Part shown: piece by piece, positions 23,319 to 32,078 of the stretch
Layout of the letters: every line of letters starts with the position of its first letter
Numbering within the stretch: position 1 is the stretch's first letter
Source: a virus
Length of the DNA: 51,757 nt
Reading direction: 5' to 3' (one strand)
Virus record (IMG/VR): IMGVR_UViG_3300031576_000062
Location: 1-51,757 of that record
Position numbers and translations under genes: made by a program
Notes under the pieces: generated by a model
What the model was told of the DNA's origin: nothing
The model's input: the letters and a program-made list of their open reading frames with translations, nothing else
The model's database searches: none

Positions 23319-25355
23319 ATGGGATGGTTCAGAGTTTCGCGACCCATTGTCTTGAAAGACGCAAAGGGCCGCCCGATCCAGGTCCGTGAAGGACAACTGG
23401 TCAATATCTCCAGCATCCATGAGGTCCGCCGACTGATGGCAACCGGAGACATCATCCCGCACCATCTTTCCGCCATTCGGCACGGCCCTCCTGGTTCCCC
23501 GTCGCAACCGCTCTCAAAAACATTCAGGATTGGAATTTTCATCGCAACCTCCCCTTTCTATTCCGGTGGAAGGTATTTCTTGTGGCAATACGCATGGGCC
23601 TGCGCCCAACTTGGCGCGGAGGTCTACATCATCACAACTTTGGAGCCGAAGTGGCAATCCGATTTCCCGACTTCAAAAAACATCAACGTCGTGATTCAGC
23701 CGAAGAATTCGATTCCGCCGGACCTCGATCTTGTCGTCTTGGATGGAAAAAGCTCGACAGGCAGGGTCGGAATCGAATACGCAAATCGGACCGGAACGCC
23801 AGTTTTTAGCTTCTCGTTTGAGACTCCGAATTGGGTTGAACAGTTTGCGCCGGAGATCGCAAAGAAGGTCCCAAGCGTCAAAGAATTCTACGACGCATCG
23901 AGTTTATGCGTTCCGATCAGCCTGGAAGGAGAACGAACCTTCAAGGAATGGTATCCGAGGCCGATCCAGACGCATGTTCTCTATCCCAGAATCAACACCT
24001 TCGCCAGCCCGAGACGGCCAGGAGGGCTTCCGAAAAACAGAGACTTCATGCTTTGGTCTGGGAGGGCTTCGCCCTACAAAGGAGCGAAAGACGCATGGGA
24101 GGCGGTTTCAAGTTTCGATGGGGTCCTCGACTTTGTGACCGTCGGGGCCGCGATGAAGGAAAAAGGAAACGCGCTTCACAAGATTTGGAATCTTGGAAGA
24201 TGTAGCGATTCTGAAAAATTCGGCGCGATGGAGGAAGCCAAGGCTGTAATCCAACCTTCAAAATTCGAGGGGTTCGGATTGGTTCCTGGAGAGGCATTGT
24301 CGGTTGGGACGCCCTGCATTGTCTACGATCTTCCCGTTCTGCGGGAAGTTTACGGCAATTCGTTAATTTATGTCCGGCATGGCGACAAAAAGGAGTTGGC
24401 GGCCGCCGTTGCAAAAGCCGCAACCCAGGAGAAGCCAAAAATCAACAAATTCGATTTCAGACACCGATTCGGGATTGAGTCCATGCCAAAAGATGTTGCA
24501 AGAATTCCGATGCACGGCTTCGGAAGCCGAACCACAACGGCGGTGATGATCGCCTACTACGGGCCGACTATTCATGAAGCCATAGAGGCGATTTACAGTC
24601 ATGTTGAATGTATCAGGATCGCTTACGGACCCATCGAACTTTGGAAGAATTTCCCCAGCGATGGAACCCTTCAAAGGATTCGTGATTTTCCAGACCCCCA
24701 AAAGAAAATCTTCGTCGAGGACCGGCCTCTCTGGAAAGACAAAAGGGAAATGAGAGAATGGACCACGCAGAAGATCGACACGTCGCATGTCATGGTTGTC
24801 GATGCCGATGAAATCTGGACCGGGTTTCCTGCGTGGAAGTCCGCCGAGATTGACTTTGGATCGCCGCGTTGGGTTCACTTCTGGCACGATCTTGACCATT
24901 GCGTAGTCAACCCTTCGGGATGGGGAATGTCGAGATGGGGAGAGGCGATTTCGCCATTCGGAACCGCCGCGCCTCATTATCGCTGGTCCTGGTGGCGGCC
25001 TTCATACCGCTGGACTTCGCATTGCATTGCGGCCGACAGGATGGCGAGGCCAATCTGTTCTGAAATCACGAACAAAGGGTCTGCCCTGCGAGTCCCAGGG
25101 GCCGTGATCTGGCATTTGGGCCACGTCTTGGATCGGAAACTGATGAAGGCAAAGCACCAGTTTTATCTTGATCGGGACGGGAATGATCCCAAGCGCAGGA
25201 AAAGGATGGAGATCTGGCACAACTGGAATGGGAAGCTCGGTGACTGTGGAGATGGGGTTATAAAGCAGGTCAATTTTGAGGTCCCGGAGATCGTTCGGAG
25301 GGCCTACAACAAAATCAACGCGCCGGCCCTTGCTTTGGCCGCCGCCGGAGGGTAA
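23319..25355 (+). CDS. Bifunctional glycosyltransferase (GT4 plus GT2-like)
   Basis: 678 residues. The first 60 (VLKDAKGRPIQVREGQLVNI...EVRRLM) look like a phage head-associated domain rather than an enzyme. Residues about 68-385 form a GT4-type transferase with GRASPYKGAKDAW and the E-x7-E motif region KFEGFGLVPGEALSVG. Residues about 395-660 form a second, GT2-like domain with VVDADEIW as a DxD-type metal site. It is inserted between the capsid and connector genes, so it probably glycosylates a head protein (inference). Confidence 0.8.
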   Translation: MGWFRVSRPIVLKDAKGRPIQVREGQLVNISSIHEVRRLMATGDIIPHHLSAIRHGPPGSPSQPLSKTFRIGIFIATSPFYSGGRYFLWQYAWACAQLGAEVYIITTLEPKWQSDFPTSKNINVVIQPKNSIPPDLDLVVLDGKSSTGRVGIEYANRTGTPVFSFSFETPNWVEQFAPEIAKKVPSVKEFYDASSLCVPISLEGERTFKEWYPRPIQTHVLYPRINTFASPRRPGGLPKNRDFMLWSGRASPYKGAKDAWEAVSSFDGVLDFVTVGAAMKEKGNALHKIWNLGRCSDSEKFGAMEEAKAVIQPSKFEGFGLVPGEALSVGTPCIVYDLPVLREVYGNSLIYVRHGDKKELAAAVAKAATQEKPKINKFDFRHRFGIESMPKDVARIPMHGFGSRTTTAVMIAYYGPTIHEAIEAIYSHVECIRIAYGPIELWKNFPSDGTLQRIRDFPDPQKKIFVEDRPLWKDKREMREWTTQKIDTSHVMVVDADEIWTGFPAWKSAEIDFGSPRWVHFWHDLDHCVVNPSGWGMSRWGEAISPFGTAAPHYRWSWWRPSYRWTSHCIAADRMARPICSEITNKGSALRVPGAVIWHLGHVLDRKLMKAKHQFYLDRDGNDPKRRKRMEIWHNWNGKLGDCGDGVIKQVNFEVPEIVRRAYNKINAPALALAAAGG

Positions 25356-25359
25356 GGTT

Positions 25360-25551
25360 ATGGACAACCAGCTCCTTGTCAGGTGGAAGATGAACGGCCA
25401 GCTCATTGTTGATGGGACCGCACAATCAAGGGCCAAGGGGGAGGAGGACATCTTGACTGTCGAGCAGGCCAAGAAACTCTGGCGGAGCGGTTACGTCGAA
25501 ATCGTCAACCTTGAAGAAACCGAAGGGAGGCGTTGCGGATGCCCCTCGTGA
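25360..25551 (+). CDS. Small head-region protein
   Basis: 63 residues (ATG 25360, preceded by GGAGGG). The motif LTVEQAKKLWRSGYVEIV resembles the small K-x-G-Q/EV..L...G segment at the N-terminus of the upstream glycosyltransferase. The Cys-containing tail (RRCGCPS) overlaps the next gene. Confidence 0.55.
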   Translation: MDNQLLVRWKMNGQLIVDGTAQSRAKGEEDILTVEQAKKLWRSGYVEIVNLEETEGRRCGCPS

Positions 25552-26087
25552 CGACGGTTGCCGCGGCGAAGTCGCACCTGCAAATTTCTCACTCCGCACA
25601 GGATGACGTGATCGGGCTCCTTCTCGATTCAATCGAAGATTGGGTTGCGCAGGAATGCGGAGTCCGATTAGTTGAAACCGATGCAGGACTCGAAGTCTCC
25701 GAGAACTTGGACGGCGGAACCGAACTGCTGTATCCAAAGGCGAAGCCGATCCTGGATGTGTTGAGCATCCATGATCGCCATTCCGACGAAGATTTTGATG
25801 AAGAATTCTCCTTCAACGATTTTGGGATTTACAAGAGGCTTGGAGGAGTTTGGGACAACACCGTTCTGTATCAATGGATGGTGACGTTGAAGGCCGGCTA
25901 CACGCCTTCGACGTTTCCAAAAATGTTGACTTCTGGCGTGTACGATGTCTTGTCGAGGTTTTACAGGAACAGGGGGAGCAAGGCGTTTGAAATCGCGGAT
26001 GAATACCATCTGCGGTGGCAAGATTGGGCGGACGCCGATCTTCTGCATCGGATCAAAAATCGGTCTTTGAATTCTTTCGTATGGTAG
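25539..26087 (+). CDS. Head-tail connector, gp6-like
   Basis: 182 residues from ATG 25539 (AGGGAGG at 25524-25530). The N-terminal TTVAAAKSHLQISHSAQDDV and the long helical LLDSIEDWVAQECG are typical of HK97 gp6/YqbG-like adaptors that ring the portal. It joins head to tail after packaging. Confidence 0.8.
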   Translation: MPLVTTVAAAKSHLQISHSAQDDVIGLLLDSIEDWVAQECGVRLVETDAGLEVSENLDGGTELLYPKAKPILDVLSIHDRHSDEDFDEEFSFNDFGIYKRLGGVWDNTVLYQWMVTLKAGYTPSTFPKMLTSGVYDVLSRFYRNRGSKAFEIADEYHLRWQDWADADLLHRIKNRSLNSFVW

Positions 26088-26371
26088 GCTCTGGAACTCC
26101 GGTGACACGGCATCGCCCAATCCGTGTTTCCGACGGTCAAGGAGGGTTTGAAGAGGTTCTTTCGGACCCAGTGACCCTTTTTGGAGATTGGTTCATCCAT
26201 GAAACTCAGGTGAGATTCACGGTTGATTTTCAGGAAGACGTAAAAATTAACGACATCATCGAAAATCCCCTTGACGGCGCAATCTACAGAATCATCGACG
26301 GAAAGAGAATGAGCGAGGCCCCGTACAAGACATGGGACATTGAACGGATTGAAAGGCCGGTCCATCCATAA
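26081..26371 (+). CDS. Head-tail joining protein (gp16/stopper-like)
   Basis: 96 residues from ATG 26081. The small beta-barrel pattern (RHRPIRVSDGQGGFEEV...YRIIDGKRMSEAP) and position after gp6 match head-closure stoppers. It overlaps the adjacent genes by a few bases. Confidence 0.65.
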   Translation: MVGSGTPVTRHRPIRVSDGQGGFEEVLSDPVTLFGDWFIHETQVRFTVDFQEDVKINDIIENPLDGAIYRIIDGKRMSEAPYKTWDIERIERPVHP

Positions 26372-26919
26372 TGGCGATTTTCAGGACGGGAGGTGGAACC
26401 GTCAAGACGACGGTGAGATTCAACGGAAAACTGCTTTTGAGAAAGAGCAGAAGGGTGATGCTGGAAGCGCTTAAAATGGTCGCAAAGGAAACCATCACGC
26501 GGGCAAAACGATCAATGAGAAACGTAGGTCACTCGGTAAAGATTGCTGGAAAGGTGAAAGATTGGGAGAGTTCGAGCAAAGCTGGAAAGCCTCCGTTTTC
26601 GCACACAGGAGATTTGAAGGAATCCCTTGGATTTAAAATCACTGAACGCGGCAATGTTTTGGTTGGCTCATTGGGTGGATTGAAGTATGCCGGCGTTCTT
26701 GAAGGTTTACCGACGAATAAGAGTCCAGTTCGGATTCCCGTAAGCGAGAAGATGAGAGGTTTCTTTTTGTGGAATTGGGGAATCCGCTTGAAGAAATCCA
26801 CAACGCACATTCTGATTCAAAGGAGGCCGTATATTTGGCCTGCATTTCTTTCCGCGATCAAAAGCTACCCAAGAATCGTTGCTGAAATCCGAAGCAGAAG
26901 GCTTTTTGAAAAAGGCTGA
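26371..26919 (+). CDS. Tail completion protein, HK97 gp10-like
   Basis: 182 residues. The GKPPFSHTGDLKESL motif and the late YAGVLEG...RPYIWPAFLSA pattern are diagnostic of the gp10/minor-tail Z-like family at the neck. Start and stop overlap the neighbours. Confidence 0.82.
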   Translation: MAIFRTGGGTVKTTVRFNGKLLLRKSRRVMLEALKMVAKETITRAKRSMRNVGHSVKIAGKVKDWESSSKAGKPPFSHTGDLKESLGFKITERGNVLVGSLGGLKYAGVLEGLPTNKSPVRIPVSEKMRGFFLWNWGIRLKKSTTHILIQRRPYIWPAFLSAIKSYPRIVAEIRSRRLFEKG

Positions 26920-27350
26920 TGTTCAAGAAAGCTGTTCGGGATCATCTTGTCGGCGATGCGGCAATCACCGTGGAGTTGGAGGCTTTCGACTTCTCCACGG
27001 GCATGCCGGAGCCCGGCATCTTCACTTCTAGGATGATCCCGGAGACGACGGGGCGGCCGGTGATTTGGATTCAGGACACAGGCAGTGATCGGGACTTCGG
27101 AACAAGGGGGCATCGCGGAGGCGACCAGTTCCTTGACATTTTAGTTTTAGGGAATAGAATTCGGACAGACAAGGGTTTGGAGGCCCTTGCGATTCTGGTT
27201 TGGAAGCGGATGCACCGGGCGAACCTTCGCGGCATTCTTGAAGGATTCTGCCCTGCAATGTGTGTTGCGAGTCCGCCGGTTGAAGTTTCAGATGCGGACG
27301 GCTTCTACGCATGGAGCATCAGTTTGCAAATCAGATTTGACGAACCCTGA
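26919..27350 (+). CDS. Tail terminator-like protein
   Basis: 143 residues, mixed alpha/beta; its position between gp10 and the tail-tube gene and its size fit the DUF3168/gpU tail terminator that caps the tube. Sequence support is weaker than context. Confidence 0.65.
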   Translation: MFKKAVRDHLVGDAAITVELEAFDFSTGMPEPGIFTSRMIPETTGRPVIWIQDTGSDRDFGTRGHRGGDQFLDILVLGNRIRTDKGLEALAILVWKRMHRANLRGILEGFCPAMCVASPPVEVSDADGFYAWSISLQIRFDEP

Positions 27351-27377
27351 TCCACCACCGGAGAAGGGGCCGAAACC

Positions 27378-27794
27378 TTGGCTCTCACTTGTATCGAAAG
27401 CGGAAAACAAGTCGGCTTCGAGGCTGAACTCGAAGTAGCCGGCAAGGTCATCGCCGAGGCCCGTGATGTCGAGCTGACGCACGGGTACGACGAGATCGAT
27501 GCTTCCACCCGCTCCAGCGGAGCGCGGAAGCAGTGGATCATGGGCATGAGCGAGTGGCAGGTGACGGCCGACCAGCTCTACGTCTTCGACGACGAAGGCC
27601 GGCAGGCCCTGGAATCCGCTCACTTCAACCGGCAGCTCGTCACCGTTCGTGTGAGGGACAAGGACGGGAACGGCTACGAGGGTTGCGGTTGGGTCCGCGA
27701 ATTCACCTTCGGCCAGCCGCTCAACGATGTCGTCACGTTCAACGTCGTGATCCGCGGTCACGATGCGCTGAGCGCCTTCGCTGCTGCTTCTTGA
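27378..27794 (+). CDS. Major tail (tube) protein
   Basis: 138 residues. The pattern AEARDVELTHGYDEIDASTR...KQWIMGMSEWQVT is that of small TP901-1/HK97-like tube subunits. TTG 27378 is the best start; no ATG precedes the conserved part. GC-rich, regular codon use like the capsid gene and a following hairpin fit high expression. Confidence 0.78.
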   Translation: MALTCIESGKQVGFEAELEVAGKVIAEARDVELTHGYDEIDASTRSSGARKQWIMGMSEWQVTADQLYVFDDEGRQALESAHFNRQLVTVRVRDKDGNGYEGCGWVREFTFGQPLNDVVTFNVVIRGHDALSAFAAAS

Positions 27795-27813
27795 CCCTGA
27801 TGCCCTGCCTTTA

Positions 27814-27844
27814 GGGGGAGGCGGGCATTGGCTCGACCTCCCCC
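27814..27844 (+). terminator. Hairpin after the tail-tube gene
   Basis: GGGGGAGG (27814-27821) pairs with CCTCCCCC (27837-27844) around a 15-base loop, without a U tract. It parallels the hairpin after the capsid gene. Confidence 0.5.
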
Positions 27845-27858
27845 ACCTTTAGGAGGGC

Positions 27859-28269
27859 ATGATGGACTTAGCCGATCTCACTCCCGTTCTCGACCTCTCC
27901 ATATTGGCCCAGTATGAAAGGGCATCTGGGGTCCAGGTCATCGACGCAATTTTCGGTTCGGTGGATGTTGGCGTTAACGGCGAGGCCGTACAGAAGAGCG
28001 GCGGAAATGTGATTTCTACGATCTTTGGCGGGAAGATCGAGAACATGGTTCGACTGGCCTATTATTCTGTCCTTGGTGAGATGCGGTCCAGCGGTAAGGC
28101 GCCTACCTTTGAAGATTTTCAGGCCAATCACATGAAGGATCAGAATGCAAAAATCCTCATGGGCAAGTTCTGGAAGGAAGTGAACAATTTTTTCCAGAAC
28201 CACCTCCCGGCCATGCTCGGGCAAGCCGAAGCCGCAAGCCCCGAGTCCGGGAGCGAGGCTGGAAAGTAG
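27859..28269 (+). CDS. Tail assembly chaperone, upstream part (gpG-like)
   Basis: 136 residues, acidic and helical; size and position between the tube and tape-measure genes match tail assembly chaperones. AGGAGG precedes ATG 27859. A TTTTTTC heptamer at 28188-28194 could allow a -1 shift into the next frame. Confidence 0.72.
   Translation: MMDLADLTPVLDLSILAQYERASGVQVIDAIFGSVDVGVNGEAVQKSGGNVISTIFGGKIENMVRLAYYSVLGEMRSSGKAPTFEDFQANHMKDQNAKILMGKFWKEVNNFFQNHLPAMLGQAEAASPESGSEAGK
28188..28194 (+). other. Candidate -1 programmed frameshift site
   Basis: T-TTT-TTC in the zero frame fits X-XXY-YYZ. The -1 frame is open from here to 28604, so slippage would fuse the two chaperone frames as in lambda G/GT. 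No downstream pseudoknot was established. Confidence 0.35.
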
Positions 28270-28271
28270 TG

Positions 28272-28604
28272 ATGCGGCTTGCGGCCGCCGCCGGTATCGT
28301 ACCCTGGAAAATGACGCTCCGGCAACTAGCGGAAATGGCCGAAGAGAAAGAAATCTCGGATTGGGACCGCGCCGCGTGGATTTCCTGGCACGGCCTCCTA
28401 CCCTACCAGAAAAAAAGAATGGGGATGGACTGGACGGACCTCAACCCAATCCGTAGAATGCGGCGCGACGCCGAACTTGCTGAACTCGGAGAGCTGGTCA
28501 AATCTTCTGGCGCAAGGCTTCCAGCGAAGCTGACAAACGAGGAAATTAGGGCGAAGTGGAAGGCGATGAAACAGGAATTCGAGAAGGAGAAGTCTAATGG
28601 CTAG
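28272..28604 (+). CDS. Tail assembly chaperone, downstream part (gpT-like)
   Basis: 110 residues. MTLRQLAEMAEEKE..DWDRAAW...DLNPIRR resembles the second chaperone product of siphophages and gene-transfer agents. It can start on its own at ATG 28272 (or GTG 28269) next to the upstream stop, so it may be made both alone and as a frameshift fusion. It overlaps the tape-measure start. Confidence 0.65.
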   Translation: MRLAAAAGIVPWKMTLRQLAEMAEEKEISDWDRAAWISWHGLLPYQKKRMGMDWTDLNPIRRMRRDAELAELGELVKSSGARLPAKLTNEEIRAKWKAMKQEFEKEKSNG

Positions 28605-31600
28605 AGGCGTTTCAATCGGAGATGCGTTCATTCGCCTCTTCATGGACTTGGGACCATTCCAAGCCTCCGCTCGAAATCTCTCAAAATTAAACCTCAATAT
28701 CTTAAAGGGATTTAAAAATTTCGCAAAAGAGATCAACCGGATGGCCGCTGCTTCTGGAAAGGCATTCACAGTTCCAAAAGGGAGTATTTCTGATCTTGCG
28801 AAACAAATGCGGACTTTGGAAGCATACTCACGGACATTTGGGCGCAAATTCACAAGAAATCTCATCCAAGAATCCGTCGCAAAAAAGAATTTGCAGGATA
28901 TTGGAAAGATTCTGAAAATTCCACTTCCAAGAACGGCCATCGATTCTTCCAAACTCAGGACCGCACTGGTTGCTGGAATTGCAAATGCGACGCGCGGAAT
29001 CAAACCAATATCATTAAAGCCCCTTGTTTCGACGCGGATGCCGGGAATGTTTCCAACACCGGCAGAAATACGAAATCAGGCGCGAGCTTTCACAGCATCT
29101 GTTGCGGCAGCAGCCGGCAAACTACGGCTTGCCCCCATAAGTTTCGCAAAGCTAAAACCGATTCAAAGCCAAATGAGGGCGATTACTGAAATCACAAAAG
29201 CGCAATCAAGGGAATTGGCGATTCGTAGGAATGCGGCAGTCAAAAATGAAGCCCTTCTTGCCAGGCAGCTTTCTCGGATTAGGATTTCGGAAATAAAAGC
29301 TCCTGCCATTAAAGCTCCAGAAGTGGTAGCCCCAAAATTCGATGCCGCGGCGCAGGGATTCGCTTCTTTAATCCGCGGCACCCGCCAATCGATGAGAGGG
29401 TTCATCGCCAACCTTGCGCTGACTGGTTCAAAGATCGGAACCGGCGTTGGAGCCCTTCTTGTGTTTGTTGATGTCGTGAAGATTGCGATGGGATTTGTTG
29501 GAAAACTTGCTGGGATTCTGGTTGGAGTCCTTGGAAAGGCTTTCTCGATTGTTGCCGGGATCGTTGAAGGCGTGGCCGGTGTGATAACGAGCGTCCTGGG
29601 GGGAGCTTTCAAATTCGTTGGCGGCGTGATCCAGAAATTCATCGGCGGGCTTGCTCGACTCCCAACCAATCTTCTTTTTCTTTCTATCGCGCTGGACGCC
29701 GTTGCGATTTCGATTACGGCCCCATTCAAAATTGGAATTGATGCGGCGGCAGATTTCAGCGAAGCGATGGCGAAAGTGTCGACACAGCTTGTCCACACAG
29801 GAGTAGACATCTCAGAGTTCTCGGATGGCGTGAAGAAATTATCTGTCAGGTTTGGTGAATCCACGGAAGACATTGCGAACGGCCTCTTCGAGATTCTTTC
29901 TTCCACAATCCCCGCAAACCAGGCGATGGGCCTGCTGGAACAAGGATTGAAGACGGCCAAAGCTGGAATGACGGATACCCGAACGGCCGTTGGGACTTTG
30001 ATTACGTTCCTGGAGGCTTACCAACTCCGAGTCTCCGAAGCGGCGGATATTTCCGACTTCCTTTTCACTATCATCTTGCGGGGCCGCGACACTTTCGAGG
30101 CTTGGTCCCGAAACATCGGAAAGGTTGCGGCAACGGCCGCGCTAGCCGGCATATCTCTTGAAGAACTTGGCGGACTGCTGTCCACCGTTTCGCGCGTTTT
30201 CGGTCGCGCCGATCTCACGATCACATCGGTCAACACCGTGATTTCGGCTTTCTTGAAAACGGCCTCTCCAAAAGTTTTGAAGGTTGCGAAGGAACTCGGC
30301 GTGGAGTGGGGAAGAGGCGCGATCACAGGAGGTCGGCTACGCGATACGATTGAAAAATTGAACAAGGGGACAGCAGAACAGATCAGGATTCTATTTCGAG
30401 ACGAGCGCGGCTTCCGTGGTTTTGCGGTGGCCTTGCGGGACTCTACAGGCGTGGCGGAAGACACTAAGGCCCAGTTTGATAGAACGGGAGCAACGGTACG
30501 CGCTTTGGGAGAGAGGATGAAATCGCTAAGGACAATCATTGAGCAAATTGAACAGGCTTTCCATCTTCTAAAGATAGAAGTCGGAGAAGCGGTTGCGCCC
30601 GTGATTAAGGCGCTTCTGAATCCGATTGTCGAACTTACAGACAGCCTAGGGAAAGTGGTAAAGGAAAACTCCAAAACCATCCAGTCATTCTTCAAGTTTG
30701 CATTGGCGCTCTCGGGAATAGCCGCCGCCGTCACTATTATCTCGACAGCGGTTTTTGCCTTGTCGGCGTTGATGGCAACGCTGCCCATCGCGGCAATCAC
30801 CGTTGCAATCGGATTTCTGGCCTTCAAATTGCTCAAGCTGGCGGGGGCCTTCGAGGCAATCGAAAGGATAGCCGGAATTTCTTTCGATAAAATCGGGAAG
30901 GCGTTCAAGAAAACTGTCGATTCAATCATTGTAAACGGCAGGACGCTCCCGCAATTCCTGCGGGAAGTCTGGCTAAATGCACTTCAATTTTCCTTTCCAA
31001 TAATTACGCGTCTTCAAGATGAGGCCATTGCAATTTGGTTCAAAATCCGAATCAAAGCGGTGGAGGCATTGAATTTTATTGTCAACAATCTGGACACCTT
31101 CTTCACCAAGATGGAGCCGATTTGGCATCGATTCCGTGACCTCGCAATCGGAGTCTGGGATGAAATCGAAATTAGGGTAGGACATTTCTTAAGGAAGTTG
31201 GCACCAATAATGAAATTGGTTGCAAGAGTTGCTGTACCTTTTGGTTTTCAGATTGATCTTACCGGAATGGAATCAGCAATAAAAGCATTTGATCCTAAGT
31301 CATTATTAAAAGAGCAAAGCGAAGTCGAAAAGGAAATCGAAAGGCGAAGATTCAAGAGGAACGAAGCGTTCTTGGAGAAGTTTGGGGCTCCGCCAAGCGC
31401 TGCCTTTGAAATTACAAAATTCCCAGAACTTGATGAAAGAATCGAGCAACGAAGAGTTGCATTACAGAAACTAATTGATAGCCTGAGATCAGACACGCTA
31501 GATAAACAAATCGATGCTTTTAAGAGGCTCGTACCGCTCTATGTAAAACTTCAAAAGGACCGAGAGGCCCTGACTAAAGAGATAGGAATCGGACAGGCCA

Positions 31601-32073
31601 GAAGGGCATTCTTTGCATTCTTCGAGGACATGGGAGCGAGGATAAAGCTCCTCTGGAATACATTCACGGACCAGGCTTTCATTGCGGGAAGAAAGATTAG
31701 CAAAATATCGCCTGCTCTCGGCGCAATCGCAGGGGCCGTTGTGCAGGCCCCGATTCCGGTGATTTCGAGCATCAGAAATGCGTTGGATATATTGAAGCCA
31801 GGAGCAACAGCGGGATTCTTCGAGGGATTGTTGGGGAAAAAGCCGGAGGTCGCGCCTGCTTTAGCTGGGGCTGGCATGGCTGGTATGGCAGTTGGGACCT
31901 TCTCTAATTTGGCGGAATTGATGGTCGGAACTTCGCCCGTTAATATGGCCCTCACAGAGGCGATCAAACAAACTGATTATCTCAAACAGATCGCCGAAGA
32001 TACTGACGAATTGCCGGCGATCAGGGAAAATCTTGAAAAGCAGGAATCTTCTGGTATTATCTTCGGCGAATAA
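28597..32073 (+). CDS. Tape measure protein
   Basis: 1158 residues. A basic helical N-terminus is followed by hydrophobic, Gly/Val-rich helices at about 257-352. A TP901-like core at about 385-610 (AMAKVSTQLVHTGVDISEFS...) comes next. There is another hydrophobic stretch near 700-750, then long coiled coils and a small C-terminal segment. Tape measures set tail length (about 1.5 angstrom per residue, hence roughly 170 nm here) and help DNA cross the inner membrane. GAAGGAGAAG precedes ATG 28597. Confidence 0.92.
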   Translation: MARGVSIGDAFIRLFMDLGPFQASARNLSKLNLNILKGFKNFAKEINRMAAASGKAFTVPKGSISDLAKQMRTLEAYSRTFGRKFTRNLIQESVAKKNLQDIGKILKIPLPRTAIDSSKLRTALVAGIANATRGIKPISLKPLVSTRMPGMFPTPAEIRNQARAFTASVAAAAGKLRLAPISFAKLKPIQSQMRAITEITKAQSRELAIRRNAAVKNEALLARQLSRIRISEIKAPAIKAPEVVAPKFDAAAQGFASLIRGTRQSMRGFIANLALTGSKIGTGVGALLVFVDVVKIAMGFVGKLAGILVGVLGKAFSIVAGIVEGVAGVITSVLGGAFKFVGGVIQKFIGGLARLPTNLLFLSIALDAVAISITAPFKIGIDAAADFSEAMAKVSTQLVHTGVDISEFSDGVKKLSVRFGESTEDIANGLFEILSSTIPANQAMGLLEQGLKTAKAGMTDTRTAVGTLITFLEAYQLRVSEAADISDFLFTIILRGRDTFEAWSRNIGKVAATAALAGISLEELGGLLSTVSRVFGRADLTITSVNTVISAFLKTASPKVLKVAKELGVEWGRGAITGGRLRDTIEKLNKGTAEQIRILFRDERGFRGFAVALRDSTGVAEDTKAQFDRTGATVRALGERMKSLRTIIEQIEQAFHLLKIEVGEAVAPVIKALLNPIVELTDSLGKVVKENSKTIQSFFKFALALSGIAAAVTIISTAVFALSALMATLPIAAITVAIGFLAFKLLKLAGAFEAIERIAGISFDKIGKAFKKTVDSIIVNGRTLPQFLREVWLNALQFSFPIITRLQDEAIAIWFKIRIKAVEALNFIVNNLDTFFTKMEPIWHRFRDLAIGVWDEIEIRVGHFLRKLAPIMKLVARVAVPFGFQIDLTGMESAIKAFDPKSLLKEQSEVEKEIERRRFKRNEAFLEKFGAPPSAAFEITKFPELDERIEQRRVALQKLIDSLRSDTLDKQIDAFKRLVPLYVKLQKDREALTKEIGIGQARRAFFAFFEDMGARIKLLWNTFTDQAFIAGRKISKISPALGAIAGAVVQAPIPVISSIRNALDILKPGATAGFFEGLLGKKPEVAPALAGAGMAGMAVGTFSNLAELMVGTSPVNMALTEAIKQTDYLKQIAEDTDELPAIRENLEKQESSGIIFGE

Positions 32074-32078
32074 TCGTC

